This document shows, piece after piece, positions 34,896-44,452 of a DNA stretch of 64,000 bases (positions are counted from its first letter, which is position 1; each line of letters starts with the position of its first letter). Under the pieces are notes generated by a model. The model did no database searches, had not been told where the DNA came from, and saw nothing but the letters and a program-made list of their open reading frames with translations. This stretch comes from Tenericutes bacterium MO-XQ (GTDB lineage Bacteria; Bacillota_I; Bacilli_A; Acholeplasmatales; Acholeplasmataceae), in contig CP017948.1 of assembly GCA_002838185.1 (NCBI GenBank), forward strand, positions 496,001 to 560,000. Reading direction: 5' to 3'. Both the position numbers and the translations under genes were made by a program.

Positions 34896-34904
34896 ATTGT
34901 ATCA
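34896..34904 (-). promoter_or_regulatory. Possible promoter of the minus-strand membrane-protein gene
   Basis: On the minus strand TGATACAAT (extended -10 with TACAAT); no clear -35. Confidence 0.35.
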
Positions 34905-34960
34905 TAATTTTTATAATCTGAGATAAGTTATTAAAAAATACATGAAAAATAATGAATATC

Positions 34961-34989
34961 TTGTAAAAACTAATAAATCATGATAATAT
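34961..34989 (+). promoter_or_regulatory. Promoter of the alaS T-box leader
   Basis: TTGTAA (34961-34966), 17-bp spacer, TAATAT (34984-34989); an alternative -10 GATAAT overlaps it. Confidence 0.5.
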
Positions 34990-34996
34990 AAATACG

Positions 34997-35192
34997 CGAT
35001 GAACAAAATGAGTAATAAGTCTTTTCTTGATTAGAGACTTCGTGGTTGGTGAAAACGAAGAAGAAACCTTATGAAGCTATTTGGGAGCACAGGTATGTCG
35101 GCCGTAACGACTTATGAGGGCTAGATATTAATCTAGAACTAAGGTGGTACCGCGTAATTATTACGTCCTTAGAGAAATCTATGGGCGTTTTT
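34997..35192 (+). promoter_or_regulatory. T-box leader (alanyl)
   Basis: Core AAGGTGGTACCGCG at 35141-35154 with UGGU bulge. Stem I region around 35040-35110 contains a GCT Ala codon at 35076-35078 as specifier candidate, in ATGAAGCTAT. A terminator with stem CGTCCTTAGA/TCTATGGGCG (35164-35173, 35178-35187) and a T run follows. Uncharged tRNA-Ala should allow read-through into alaS and the genes behind it. This leader and its promoter account for the 359 nt between the divergent genes. Confidence 0.95.
35164..35192 (+). terminator. T-box attenuator terminator of alaS
   Basis: CGTCCTTAGA-GAAA-TCTATGGGCG with a G-T and a T-T position, then TTTTTATTT. Confidence 0.82.
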
Positions 35193-35218
35193 ATTTATTT
35201 TTATTAGGAGGATGTTTT

Positions 35219-37798
35219 ATGAAATACATGACTGCAAAAGAAATTAGAGAGACTTGGTTAAATTTTTTTGAATCTAAAGGACATAAGGTTGAACAATCAG
35301 CCTCACTTGTTCCACAAAATGATCCAACGTTACTTTGGATTAATGCTGGGGTAGCCCCACTTAAAAAGTATTTTGATGGTTCAGAAAAACCAACAAATCC
35401 AAGATTAACCAATGTTCAAAAATGTATTAGAACCAATGATATTGATAATGTGGGCAAAACTGCAAGACACCATACATTTTTTGAAATGCTTGGTAATTTT
35501 TCTATTGGTGATTATTTCAAAGAAGATGCGATTAAATGGGGATTTGAGTTATTAACTGATCCAAAATGGTTTGGATTTGATCAAGATAAACTATATATCA
35601 CTTATTATCCAGAAGATGAAGATGCTAAAAATATTTGGTTATCTTTAGGTGTTGATCCAACGCATTTAATTCCTAGAGCTGATAATTTTTGGGAAATAGG
35701 ATCTGGTCCTTGTGGTCCAGATACTGAAATCTATTTTGATCGTGGGATAAGCTATGATCAAAGAGGTGTTGAACTAATTGAAGAAGATATCGAAAATGAA
35801 AGATATATCGAAATTTGGAATATTGTATTCTCACAATTTAACGCAAAAGAAGGTATTGAAAGACAAGATTATAAAGAATTGCCAAGTAAGAACATTGATA
35901 CAGGTGCTGGATTAGAAAGATTCGCGTGTGTTATTCAACAAACAGAAACTAATTTTGAAACAGACTTGTTTTATCCTGTTATTAAACATATAGAAGTTTT
36001 ATCAAATGTTAAATACGAAGGTCAAATGGCATTTAAAGTGATCGCAGATCACATTAAAGCATTGGTATTCGCGATTAGCGATGGTGCTATGCTATCTAAT
36101 GAAGGTAGAGGCTATGTACTTAGAAGATTGCTTAGAAGAGCTGTAAAGTACGGAAGAAAACTTGGATTAACAAAACCTTTCTTACATGAACTTGTAGATG
36201 ATGTTGTTTCTATGATGGGCGTATTTTATGAAGGATTATATGAAACTCAAGATATTGTTAAAAAACTGATTTTAAAAGAAGAAGAAAAATTCTTAGAAAC
36301 CATCAGTGATGGTGAAAAACATTTAATGGATGCAATCGAAAAAGAAGGTAAAGAAATTTCAGGAGAAACAGCGTTCAAGTTATATGATACCTATGGTTTT
36401 CCAATTGAACTGACTTTAGAATATGCAGAAGAACATGGTGTTGTTATAGATATTGAAGGGTTCAAAAAAGCACTTATGCTTCAAAAAGAACGTTCTAGAA
36501 AAGCTAGAGGTAAATCTGGATCGATGAAAGCTCAAGAAGAAGCATACTTGAAATTCACTGAAAAATCTAAATTTATTGGTTATGATTACTTACAGTCAGA
36601 ATCTAAAGTCATTAAAGTCTTTGATGATGGTATTGTTTTAGACCAAACACCATTTTACGCAACTTCTGGTGGTCAAGTTAACGATGAAGGAACGATAAAC
36701 GGATATCAAGTGATTGATGTGATGAAACTTCCTCATGGTCAGTTCTTACACAAAGTTGAAGGTGAGTTTGAAGAAGGCGATGAAGTGCTCGCAATTGTTG
36801 ATGCTAAAAAACGTTTAAAAACAATTAGAAATCACAGTGCTGCACATTTATTCCATCAAGCAATCAAAGAAATCTTTGGAAAACATGCAAACCAACAAGG
36901 ATCACAAGTATCTCCAAAGAGTTGGCGATTTGACTTTAATCATTTTGAAACTGAATCAGATGATAAAATTATTGAGATTGAAAATTTAGTTAGACATTAT
37001 ATAATCGAAAAACCACTGGATGTCATCATTAGAGAAATGCCGATTGATGAAGCTAGAAAAATTGGCGCAATGGCACTTTTCGGTGAAAAATATGGAGATA
37101 TCGTCCGTGTGGTTGATATGGACTGGAGTAAAGAGCTTTGTGGCGGAACACATGTCTCTAACACAAAAGAAATCATCGATTTTGCAATTTGTTCTTATGA
37201 GTCTATTGGTTCAGGTATTTATCGTATGGAAGGTGTAACTGGGGTTGATCTTAAATCACAAGTTAAATCATTTATGGAAAACTTATTTAACGAGATTCAT
37301 TTAATTGAAGAAAAAATCCATAAACTAGATGAAAAAGTTCACTTGCCAAATAGACCTGAAATACTAGGAAGTTATCAAGATATTATTAACTATCGTGGAT
37401 ATATTGAAGAACTGAAACTTTTTGCTAAAAATCTTGAAAAAGAACTTCAACTTAAAAAACAACAAGATGTATTATCCAATTTAGATGCATTTATCAAAGA
37501 TCCTAATGATAAACGTCCAGTTATTGTGACTCATGATGTTGATGCTAAAGTATTAAAACAACTGACTGATGCTTTATTTGATAAAATAAAAGCTGAAGTG
37601 CTGTTGATGATTAATATAACACCTGAGAAAGCTACATTCATATGTAAATCTGATTTGGATAACGCAAATGTTATCATTAAAGAAGCAACTAGACTTACAA
37701 ACGGTTCTGGTGGTGGACGTGGACAAATGGCTCAAGGTGGTACACAAGAACTTGATCAAGTTGATGAGATGATTAAAAAAGTAAAAGAGATGTTATGA
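35219..37798 (+). CDS. alaS: Alanyl-tRNA synthetase
   Basis: Class II synthetase charging tRNA-Ala. N-terminal catalytic core (WINAGVAPLKKYF, RHHTFFEMLGNFSIGDYF, GAGLERF), editing domain with HSAAHLFHQAI and CGGTHV zinc/editing motifs, and a C-terminal DHHA1 domain ending GGGRGQMAQGG. 859 aa. The frame is open back to 35144, but that region is T-box RNA; AGGAGGA at 35206-35212 sets ATG 35219. Its ATGA overlap with ruvX starts a tightly packed run to the YgjP-like gene. Confidence 0.96.
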   Translation: MKYMTAKEIRETWLNFFESKGHKVEQSASLVPQNDPTLLWINAGVAPLKKYFDGSEKPTNPRLTNVQKCIRTNDIDNVGKTARHHTFFEMLGNFSIGDYFKEDAIKWGFELLTDPKWFGFDQDKLYITYYPEDEDAKNIWLSLGVDPTHLIPRADNFWEIGSGPCGPDTEIYFDRGISYDQRGVELIEEDIENERYIEIWNIVFSQFNAKEGIERQDYKELPSKNIDTGAGLERFACVIQQTETNFETDLFYPVIKHIEVLSNVKYEGQMAFKVIADHIKALVFAISDGAMLSNEGRGYVLRRLLRRAVKYGRKLGLTKPFLHELVDDVVSMMGVFYEGLYETQDIVKKLILKEEEKFLETISDGEKHLMDAIEKEGKEISGETAFKLYDTYGFPIELTLEYAEEHGVVIDIEGFKKALMLQKERSRKARGKSGSMKAQEEAYLKFTEKSKFIGYDYLQSESKVIKVFDDGIVLDQTPFYATSGGQVNDEGTINGYQVIDVMKLPHGQFLHKVEGEFEEGDEVLAIVDAKKRLKTIRNHSAAHLFHQAIKEIFGKHANQQGSQVSPKSWRFDFNHFETESDDKIIEIENLVRHYIIEKPLDVIIREMPIDEARKIGAMALFGEKYGDIVRVVDMDWSKELCGGTHVSNTKEIIDFAICSYESIGSGIYRMEGVTGVDLKSQVKSFMENLFNEIHLIEEKIHKLDEKVHLPNRPEILGSYQDIINYRGYIEELKLFAKNLEKELQLKKQQDVLSNLDAFIKDPNDKRPVIVTHDVDAKVLKQLTDALFDKIKAEVLLMINITPEKATFICKSDLDNANVIIKEATRLTNGSGGGRGQMAQGGTQELDQVDEMIKKVKEML

Positions 37799-38217
37799 AA
37801 AAATATTTAGGAATTGATTTAGGAAGTAAAACGTTAGGACTAGCAATCAGTGAATCTGGTATTATCGCACATAGTTTAACAACTTATAGATTTAAAGAAG
37901 ATGATTATAACGAGGCAGCTAACATCATTGTTGATGTTATCAACCTTCATCAGATTACTGATGTTGTGATTGGTTATCCAAAACACATGAACAATGATGT
38001 TGGCATTCGTGGTAAAATAAGTGAAACGTTCAAAGATATGCTTTTAGAGAAAAAAGATGTTAATATTGTATTGTGGGATGAAAGATTATCGACAAAATCT
38101 GCGATATCTGCCATGATTAAAGGTAATGAACGTAGAAGTAAACAAAAACAAAAAAAAGACGAATTAGCTGCAGTATTGATACTGCAAAACTATTTAGATT
38201 ACAAAGGAGATCATTAA
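37795..38217 (+). CDS. ruvX: RuvX/YqgF Holliday-junction resolvase-like nuclease
   Basis: RNase H-fold protein implicated in 16S rRNA 5'-end maturation and in resolving branched DNA. GIDLGSKTLGLAIS carries the first Asp, VIGYPKHMN and WDERLST the rest of the active site. 140 aa. Overlaps alaS by 4 nt (ATGA); yrzB follows after one base. The alaS-ruvX-yrzB order is conserved in Bacillus. Confidence 0.94.
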   Translation: MKKYLGIDLGSKTLGLAISESGIIAHSLTTYRFKEDDYNEAANIIVDVINLHQITDVVIGYPKHMNNDVGIRGKISETFKDMLLEKKDVNIVLWDERLSTKSAISAMIKGNERRSKQKQKKDELAAVLILQNYLDYKGDH

Positions 38218-38218
38218 T

Positions 38219-38485
38219 ATGGATGATAACAAATTAACTTTAGTTTCAGAAGATGGAAAAGAAACAGTATGCGAAATTATTTTAACGCATGAACACAACG
38301 GGAAGAATTATGTGATATTTGAATTTATGGATTCACATGAAATTTCTGCAGCTGAATATGTAGAAGATAAAAATAATCCATCAGAAGGTACATTCAAAGA
38401 CATCGAAACAGATGAAGAATGGGAAATGCTTGATGGTGTATTAGATAAATTCTTTGATGAATTAGAGGATGAAGAAGAAGAATAA
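38219..38485 (+). CDS. yrzB: DUF1292 protein (YrzB-like)
   Basis: 88-aa acidic protein of the DUF1292 family, unknown function. The N-terminal LTLVSEDGKETVCEIILTHEHNG-type segment (the stretch after MDDNK) and the C-terminal EEWEMLDGVLDKFFDELEDEEEE tail are characteristic. Its TAA overlaps the ATG of the methyltransferase by one base. Conserved position between ruvX and trmR. Confidence 0.9.
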   Translation: MDDNKLTLVSEDGKETVCEIILTHEHNGKNYVIFEFMDSHEISAAEYVEDKNNPSEGTFKDIETDEEWEMLDGVLDKFFDELEDEEEE

Positions 38486-39042
38486 TGTTAAATGATTTAA
38501 AACAATATGCAAAAGACCATAACGTCCCCATTATTTGTGATGATGGGCTTTTGTTTTTAAAAAAAACAATTAAAGATTATCAAATCAAATCCGTTTTAGA
38601 AATAGGAACAGCTATTGGGTATAGTGCTATTTTTATGGCTTTAGAAGGCTGTCATGTAACAACTTTCGAAAGAAATAAAACAATGATTGAACTTGCAAAA
38701 AAACATATTGAACCCTATCAAAATCAAATTGAGTTAATTGCAGAAGATGCGCTTTTATTTGATGGCAATTTAGGGATGTTTGATATGATTTTTATTGATG
38801 CTGCTAAAGCACAATATCAAAAGTTTTTTGAAAAGTATACGCCTTATTTAAAACAAGGTGGCATCGTTGTTTGTGATAATTTAAGTTTTCATCATTTAGA
38901 TATCCAAAAAGTCAGTAGAAGCACTAGACAATTGATTCAAAAACTGGAGAGATTTAAAACATATTTAGAAACACATCCAGATTACCAAACCACATTTTAT
39001 GATGTTGGTGATGGGATGAGTATTACGAAAAGAGTTGAATAA
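38485..39042 (+). CDS. trmR: tRNA 5-hydroxyuridine methyltransferase (YrrM family)
   Basis: SAM-dependent O-methyltransferase. VLEIGTAIGYSAIFMA is the SAM-binding motif, FIDAAKAQYQ and GGIVVCDNLSFH the metal and substrate motifs. In Bacillus, YrrM/TrmR methylates ho5U34 of tRNAs to mo5U; the two U32 proteins that make ho5U follow immediately here, which supports the same role. 185 aa. Bacillus has mltG between yrzB and yrrM; it is absent. Confidence 0.9.
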   Translation: MLNDLKQYAKDHNVPIICDDGLLFLKKTIKDYQIKSVLEIGTAIGYSAIFMALEGCHVTTFERNKTMIELAKKHIEPYQNQIELIAEDALLFDGNLGMFDMIFIDAAKAQYQKFFEKYTPYLKQGGIVVCDNLSFHHLDIQKVSRSTRQLIQKLERFKTYLETHPDYQTTFYDVGDGMSITKRVE

Positions 39043-39044
39043 AC

Positions 39045-39932
39045 ATGAAATTACTAACAACCTTATATCATATTGATTATATAGAATCACTTTGTGAGAT
39101 TTTTGATGGATTTGTCATTGGAAATGATCAATTCGGAACTAGATTAACCCATAGTTTTAGCATCCAAGAGATCAACCAAGCAATTGATCTTGTAAAAACC
39201 AATCACAAAGGAATATACTTACAAGCAAATCAAATGTTAGATGATACATTAATGGATAAATTTGGTTTATTTATTGATGCAATCAATCATAAAGACTTAT
39301 CAGGCATCATTGTTGGTGATTTAGGAGCGGTGATGCTGCTAAAATCCAAAGGACTTGCTGATAAAGCTATTTATCATCCTGAGACATTATTAACTAACTC
39401 ATATGATTTCAATTTCCTTGCCAAAGAAAACATCTTAGGTGCTTTTGTTGCTAAAGAAATTACTTTAGATGATATTTTAACAATTGGTCAGTCAAAAGCA
39501 ATTAAACTTTTCATGGTTGGTCATGGACATTTGAACATGTTTTATTCAAAAAGACAACTGATCAATAATTTTATGGATTTTGCACAACAAGAAAACACAT
39601 ATCATAATAAACAAAATCTAAAAATTATTGAAGAACAAAGAGCTGAACAACCGTATCCAATATTAGAGGATAGAGCAGGAACTCATGTATTTAGATCAGA
39701 TGTATTTGCTGCACTTCATCATTTAGATGAACTTCAAAAAGTTGTTGATTACTTAGTCGTTGATACGATTTTTAAAGATGATGAGTATGCCTTAAAAGTT
39801 GGATCATTATATAAAAACAACAAAGCAGATGAACATACCATTCATAGCATTAAAGAAACATATCAAGAGTCATGGGATGAAGGATTCTTCAATACAAAGA
39901 CGATTTATAAACCAAAGGAGTCTTCATTATGA
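39045..39932 (+). CDS. trhP1: Peptidase U32-family protein, tRNA hydroxylation (TrhP1/YrrN-like)
   Basis: 295 aa. Short member of the U32 family, fitting Bacillus YrrN by length and by position between trmR and yrrO. LTTLYHIDYIESLCEIFDGFVIG and the C-terminal part (ILEDRAGTHVFRSDVFAALHHLDEL) fit. In Bacillus TrhP1 and TrhP2 are needed for 5-hydroxyuridine at tRNA position 34, using prephenate-derived chemistry; the assignment here rests on family and order. Its stop overlaps the next ATG (ATGA). Confidence 0.85.
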   Translation: MKLLTTLYHIDYIESLCEIFDGFVIGNDQFGTRLTHSFSIQEINQAIDLVKTNHKGIYLQANQMLDDTLMDKFGLFIDAINHKDLSGIIVGDLGAVMLLKSKGLADKAIYHPETLLTNSYDFNFLAKENILGAFVAKEITLDDILTIGQSKAIKLFMVGHGHLNMFYSKRQLINNFMDFAQQENTYHNKQNLKIIEEQRAEQPYPILEDRAGTHVFRSDVFAALHHLDELQKVVDYLVVDTIFKDDEYALKVGSLYKNNKADEHTIHSIKETYQESWDEGFFNTKTIYKPKESSL

Positions 39933-41110
39933 TAGAATTATTAGCTCCAGCAGGAGATTTAGAGAAACTAAAAATAGCCTTGATGTATGGTGCTGATGCA
40001 GTTTTCATTGGTGGACAAAATTTTTCACTTAGAGCAAGAGCATCTAATTTTACGATCGATGACATCAAAGAAGCATGTGCATTTGCACACGAAAAAGGCA
40101 AAAAAGTATATATTACCACAAACATCATCCCTCATAATGAAGATTTAGAGGGTGTTTTAGAATATCTAAAAGCTTTAGAAGAAGCTAAAGTTGATGCGAT
40201 TATATCTGCGTCACCTTATATCATTGACCAAGCTTTAAACTATACAAATCTTGAAGTACATTTATCAACTCAACAATCTGCTTATAATACAAATACTGTA
40301 AATTATTGGTATGATAAAGGTGTTAAAAGAGTTGTTTTAGCAAGAGAACTTGATAAAAACCAAATTAAAGATTTAACCGCAAAAACGAAAGCAGATATCG
40401 AAGTCTTTATCCATGGTGGTATGTGCATGAGTTTTTCTGGAAGATGTAGCTTATCAGATAATATGACAGGAAGAGATGCAAACCGTGGTGGATGTGCTCA
40501 TTCATGCAGATGGAATTATGATCTTGTTGAAGATGGACAAAAAGTTTCAAATAAGACATTTTCTATGTCAAGTAAGGATTTAGAAGCGTTGGAACACATT
40601 CCATTTTTGATAGATGCGAATGTTAAGTCATTAAAGATTGAAGGACGCATGAAATCATTGCACTATATTGCAACTGTTGTGTCTACATATCGTAGTTTAA
40701 TTGATACATACTTAAAAGATAAAGATATTCCTGATTTTGCCCCTTACTATGAAGAACTTACTAAAGCAGAAAACAGATTGGCATCTCATGGATATTTAGA
40801 AGGTCTTCCAGGCGTTGAACAGCAATTATATCACCAAAGAAGTGAAAAACCTTCACAACTATTTATTGGACTTGGTGTTGATTATGATGAAAAAACAAGT
40901 ATCGCGACCATTGAACAAAGAAACTATTTTAAGGTCGGATCAGAAATTGAAGTATTTAATCCCAGTGGAACTAGATTTACCTGCAAAGTAGAAGATTTAT
41001 TTAATGAAGATCATGAAGCTATAGACATTGCAAGACATCCGAAGCAAATACTTAAATTACATGTACCTCAAAAGGTTGAGCCTTACGCAATGATTAGAAA
41101 AATCGTATGA
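39929..41110 (+). CDS. trhP2: Peptidase U32-family protein, tRNA hydroxylation (TrhP2/YrrO-like)
   Basis: 393 aa. IELLAPAGDLEKLKIALMYGADAVFIGG and NRGGCAHSCRWNY are the U32 signatures; the Cys residues in MCMSFSGRCSLS and GGCAHSC probably bind an Fe-S cluster as in the TrhP/RlhA group. Partner of the protein encoded just upstream. GGAGTC before the ATG. Overlaps the next gene by ATGA. Confidence 0.9.
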   Translation: MIELLAPAGDLEKLKIALMYGADAVFIGGQNFSLRARASNFTIDDIKEACAFAHEKGKKVYITTNIIPHNEDLEGVLEYLKALEEAKVDAIISASPYIIDQALNYTNLEVHLSTQQSAYNTNTVNYWYDKGVKRVVLARELDKNQIKDLTAKTKADIEVFIHGGMCMSFSGRCSLSDNMTGRDANRGGCAHSCRWNYDLVEDGQKVSNKTFSMSSKDLEALEHIPFLIDANVKSLKIEGRMKSLHYIATVVSTYRSLIDTYLKDKDIPDFAPYYEELTKAENRLASHGYLEGLPGVEQQLYHQRSEKPSQLFIGLGVDYDEKTSIATIEQRNYFKVGSEIEVFNPSGTRFTCKVEDLFNEDHEAIDIARHPKQILKLHVPQKVEPYAMIRKIV

Positions 41111-41766
41111 ATATCTTAGAAAAAAATGGTAAAACCATTAAATATCATATCGAAAGAAAAAAAATAAAACACACATATATCAGAGTCAAAAGCGATTATG
41201 TGCACATCACAACCAATCAAAAAGTCAAAGACCATTTGATTATCAACTTACTAAATGAAAGATTTTTTGATTTATATGACAAGTTAAACCAAAAACAAGT
41301 GATTAAAGATCATGAGATTAGATTGTGGCAACAAACTTATGAGTTTCATCTTGAACCAGGGAAATTTGAGTATCAGATCAGTGAAAATCATGTCTACTGT
41401 AAATACCCAAAATTAAATGCAGTTGAAGCAAAAAAAGCAATTTATAAAGAAGAAATCAAGATGATGGTGGATTATTTAAGACCACAAATCTTAAATACGC
41501 TTCATCAAGTGGATATCGATGAACTAACTTATAAGTATAAATACTTAAAATCTAAGTTTGGATCATATCATAGAAGACATCAAGATATTACATTAAATAC
41601 ATTTCTAGCAACCATTGATCCAATCTATTTAGAATATGTGATTTATCATGAATATGCACATCATAAAGTCTTCAATCATTCTAAAGCATTTTATGATGTT
41701 TTAGACCAAATGATGATAAATCATAAAAAGATACAGAAAACACTGAAAAAAATGGAAATAATATAA
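41107..41766 (+). CDS. YgjP-like metallopeptidase-domain protein
   Basis: 219 aa of the YgjP/DUF45 family related to SprT-like and M48 zinc peptidases. The zinc motif is HEYAHH (HExxH) with a downstream HSKAFYDVL. The upstream YLKSKFGSYHRR is the usual YgjP motif (normally SRWGSCS-like). Starts inside the trhP2 stop codon. Substrate and role unknown. In Bacillus udk occupies this place before greA. Confidence 0.82.
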   Translation: MNILEKNGKTIKYHIERKKIKHTYIRVKSDYVHITTNQKVKDHLIINLLNERFFDLYDKLNQKQVIKDHEIRLWQQTYEFHLEPGKFEYQISENHVYCKYPKLNAVEAKKAIYKEEIKMMVDYLRPQILNTLHQVDIDELTYKYKYLKSKFGSYHRRHQDITLNTFLATIDPIYLEYVIYHEYAHHKVFNHSKAFYDVLDQMMINHKKIQKTLKKMEII

Positions 41767-41773
41767 AAAATCA

Positions 41774-41781
41774 TGTATAAT
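41774..41781 (+). promoter_or_regulatory. Possible greA promoter -10
   Basis: TGTATAAT with TATAAT at 41776-41781, 27 nt before the greA ATG; -35 unclear. Confidence 0.4.
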
Positions 41782-41807
41782 GAATAAGTAATTTAAGGAG
41801 GAATATT

Positions 41808-42317
41808 ATGGCTTTAAAACAACAACAATATCAATTAACTCAAGAAGGTGTTGATAAGTTAAAAAGTGAACTTCAATACTTAAAAGAAGTTAAAAGACCT
41901 GAAAATATAGAAGCTTTAAAAGATGCTAGAGCACAAGGTGACTTATCAGAAAATGCTGATTATGATGCAGCAAGAAATGAACAAGCACGTATTGAAGCTA
42001 GAATTCTAGAAATCGAAACGATTATCAAAAATGTAAAATTAATTAGAAAATCTTCAGTCGATAAAATTGATATTGGGAAATCAGTAAAAGTTTTATTTGT
42101 AGAAAAAGAAGAAGAAAAAATATTCCATTTGGTTGGTAGTTTAGAAGTTGATCCAAAGGCAAATAAGATTTCTGTGGAATCTGCAATTGGAAAAGCTTTA
42201 ATTGATTTTGCTAAGAAAAAGGAAGAAGCTGACGATAAAAATGTTATTGGCAGTATCGTTAATGTGAAAACAGAAACAGGAAGAATCTTCCAAATTCAAA
42301 TATTGGAAATTATTTAA
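41808..42317 (+). CDS. greA: Transcription elongation factor GreA
   Basis: Rescues backtracked RNA polymerase by stimulating transcript cleavage. The N-terminal coiled coil with the acidic tip (DARAQGDLSENADYDAARNEQ) and a C-terminal FKBP-like domain (GSIVNVKTETGRIFQIQIL) are intact. 169 aa, slightly longer than usual. AAGGAGGAA precedes the ATG. The TAA overlaps the yqeG ATG by one base. Confidence 0.96.
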   Translation: MALKQQQYQLTQEGVDKLKSELQYLKEVKRPENIEALKDARAQGDLSENADYDAARNEQARIEARILEIETIIKNVKLIRKSSVDKIDIGKSVKVLFVEKEEEKIFHLVGSLEVDPKANKISVESAIGKALIDFAKKKEEADDKNVIGSIVNVKTETGRIFQIQILEII

Positions 42318-42871
42318 TGAGTTTATATCAAAAGTGTATACCAGATTATTATTTTGAATCTATATTTGAAATTCCATATCAAACACTTAAAGAGCAAGGG
42401 ATAAATACCTTGTTTTTTGACTTAGATAACACGATTATCAGTTATGATGAAGATGTACTTAGTGAAGAACAAGTGAACTTTTTGCTCGAGTTAAGCAAAA
42501 CATTCCAAATTGCAATTTTATCTAATAGTGGGTATAAAAGAGTTTCAAAAGCTGTAGGACATACGACTTTCCCTTATATCTATCATGCGAAAAAACCTAC
42601 AAAACTTGGATTTAAACAAGCACTTAAAAAAGTACATGCTAAAAAAGAAGAGATTTTAGTGATTGGTGATCAACTCATGACCGATGTCTTAGGTGCAAAT
42701 CGTATGGGTTTTTCTTCATGTCTAATTAAAAGTGTCAAAAGAAAATCGGATAGAAAGATTACGCAATTTAATCGTAAATTAGAGAAATTTATTCTTAAAA
42801 AAATTGAGAAGAAATATCCAGATTTATACATAGAAAGGTTAGAAAAATATGTCAACGATCATCAAATGTAA
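42317..42871 (+). CDS. yqeG: HAD-family phosphatase YqeG
   Basis: HAD superfamily IIIA phosphatase. FFDLDNTIISYDED has the nucleophile Asp and +2 Asp, ILSNSG the second motif, and VIGDQLMTDVLGANRMG the acidic motif with Mg2+ ligands. 184 aa. Substrate unknown. The order yqeG-yqeH is conserved in Firmicutes. Overlaps yqeH by 23 nt. Confidence 0.93.
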   Translation: MSLYQKCIPDYYFESIFEIPYQTLKEQGINTLFFDLDNTIISYDEDVLSEEQVNFLLELSKTFQIAILSNSGYKRVSKAVGHTTFPYIYHAKKPTKLGFKQALKKVHAKKEEILVIGDQLMTDVLGANRMGFSSCLIKSVKRKSDRKITQFNRKLEKFILKKIEKKYPDLYIERLEKYVNDHQM

Positions 42872-43874
42872 AGGTTGTGGTGCAACCTTACAAACTGAAG
42901 ATCCTAAAAAAGTTGGATATGCAAAATCTTTAGAACATGATTATTGTACATCTTGTTTTAAATTAATGCATTATGGTGAAGTTGAATCGCATTTTCATCC
43001 TGAAGATTTGCCATCCTTTAATCAAGATGCTGTAGTATTTATGGTTAGTTCAGTCATGCATTTAGATATGCTTTTTGAATATCCTGTGCATCGATATGAT
43101 CCAAACTTGAAATATGTATATTTGATCAATCAAATTGATTTACTTCCAGAAAGTACAAATAAGGATTATTTGCTTGAACAAATGATTAAAAAGGCTAATG
43201 ATCGAAAGATTCCTTATGTTGATATCATTATGATGTCCGCAATCAATCCATTTGATGTAGAGAATTTATATCAATATATGATGTCATTTAAAGAGAAAAA
43301 TATCTATTTAATTGGTGTTCAAAATTCTGGTAAAACCACGATATTTAAAGCGTTAACTAAAGATTTGCATGCATTATCTTTTAGTAAAGCTGGGCTTACA
43401 CAAGAAGCTTTGATGAAACAGATAGGAAATCATGTCATCTGGGATATGCCTGGTTTATATCAAGCAGGATATATTCACCAGTTTTTGCCTTATGAAACAT
43501 ATAAAAAACTGATACCTACAAAAACACTTCATCCAAAGATTTATCAGATGAAAAAGCATCAAACATTGTGGATTGAAGGTTTAATATCAGTATCTATAAA
43601 ACAAAAAGATCAAAGTGTTGTATTATATCTTCATCAAGATGTTCATATACATAAATCTAATATAGAGCGTATCAAGGCTTTAATCGAACAACGCGCTACG
43701 ATGTTTAAAGTATATGTTGATCAATATGAAGAAAAATCATTTAGAATCCCTGAAGGAAAAATGCAAATAACGTTTGCTGATATTGGTTTTCTACATATTG
43801 ATGGACCAAATAATATATCTATAACATACCCTAAAGGGATGCATATTACTTTAACAGAGGCGCTTTTTAAATGA
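42849..43874 (+). CDS. yqeH: Ribosome biogenesis GTPase YqeH
   Basis: Circularly permuted GTPase needed for 30S assembly. N-terminal zinc finger (CKGCGATLQ, then CTSCFKLMHYGE), then G4 region LINQIDLLP, Walker A IGVQNSGKTT and G3 WDMPGL in permuted order, and a C-terminal RNA-binding domain. 341 aa. Start ATG 42849 behind AAAGG, inside yqeG. ATGA overlap with yqeK. Confidence 0.94.
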   Translation: MSTIIKCKGCGATLQTEDPKKVGYAKSLEHDYCTSCFKLMHYGEVESHFHPEDLPSFNQDAVVFMVSSVMHLDMLFEYPVHRYDPNLKYVYLINQIDLLPESTNKDYLLEQMIKKANDRKIPYVDIIMMSAINPFDVENLYQYMMSFKEKNIYLIGVQNSGKTTIFKALTKDLHALSFSKAGLTQEALMKQIGNHVIWDMPGLYQAGYIHQFLPYETYKKLIPTKTLHPKIYQMKKHQTLWIEGLISVSIKQKDQSVVLYLHQDVHIHKSNIERIKALIEQRATMFKVYVDQYEEKSFRIPEGKMQITFADIGFLHIDGPNNISITYPKGMHITLTEALFK

Positions 43875-44452
43875 TAGAATTATTAAAAAAAGAAGTAGAA
43901 GAAAAATTAAAAAATCACCCTAATCGTTTGTTACATGTTTTAGGTGTATATGAAACAGCAGTGAAACTAGCAAGACATTATCAAATAGACGAAGTAAAAA
44001 TAGGGATATCTGCGATCTTTCATGATTACACAAAATATGATGCGATGAGTGATCAAATCAAATGGTTAACCAAAGAAGAGATTGTTAGATACAAAACATA
44101 TCCTGTGATGTATCATGCACTTAGTGCAGCAAAAGTACTTGAAATGACATATAATATACATGATCAAGATATTTTGGATCCGATTAAATCTCATGTTTGG
44201 GGAAAAAAAGCGATGAGCATGTATGAAAAGATTATTTTCATCTCAGATTATGCTGAACCAAATCGAACATTTTTTGATCCTCATGAAATCTACGATTTAG
44301 CATTAAAAAATATCGATCAAGCTGTTTTGGTTTGTATGAAAATTACAATAGATTATTTATTAAAAGAACATATGGCACCTAGTGAAGAACAACTAGAAGC
44401 CTATCAATACTATACGGAGGTAACGCGTGGAAAAATTAAACAAGATTATTGA
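43871..44452 (+). CDS. yqeK: HD-domain hydrolase YqeK
   Basis: Hydrolase of the HD superfamily, in Bacillus a symmetric Ap4A hydrolase. HPNRLLHVLGVYETA supplies the first His, FHDYTKYD the HD pair, and YHALSAA and HVWG further ligands. 193 aa. Bacillus has aroE, yhbY and nadD between yqeH and yqeK; here the genes abut (ATGA). Confidence 0.92.
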   Translation: MIELLKKEVEEKLKNHPNRLLHVLGVYETAVKLARHYQIDEVKIGISAIFHDYTKYDAMSDQIKWLTKEEIVRYKTYPVMYHALSAAKVLEMTYNIHDQDILDPIKSHVWGKKAMSMYEKIIFISDYAEPNRTFFDPHEIYDLALKNIDQAVLVCMKITIDYLLKEHMAPSEEQLEAYQYYTEVTRGKIKQDY

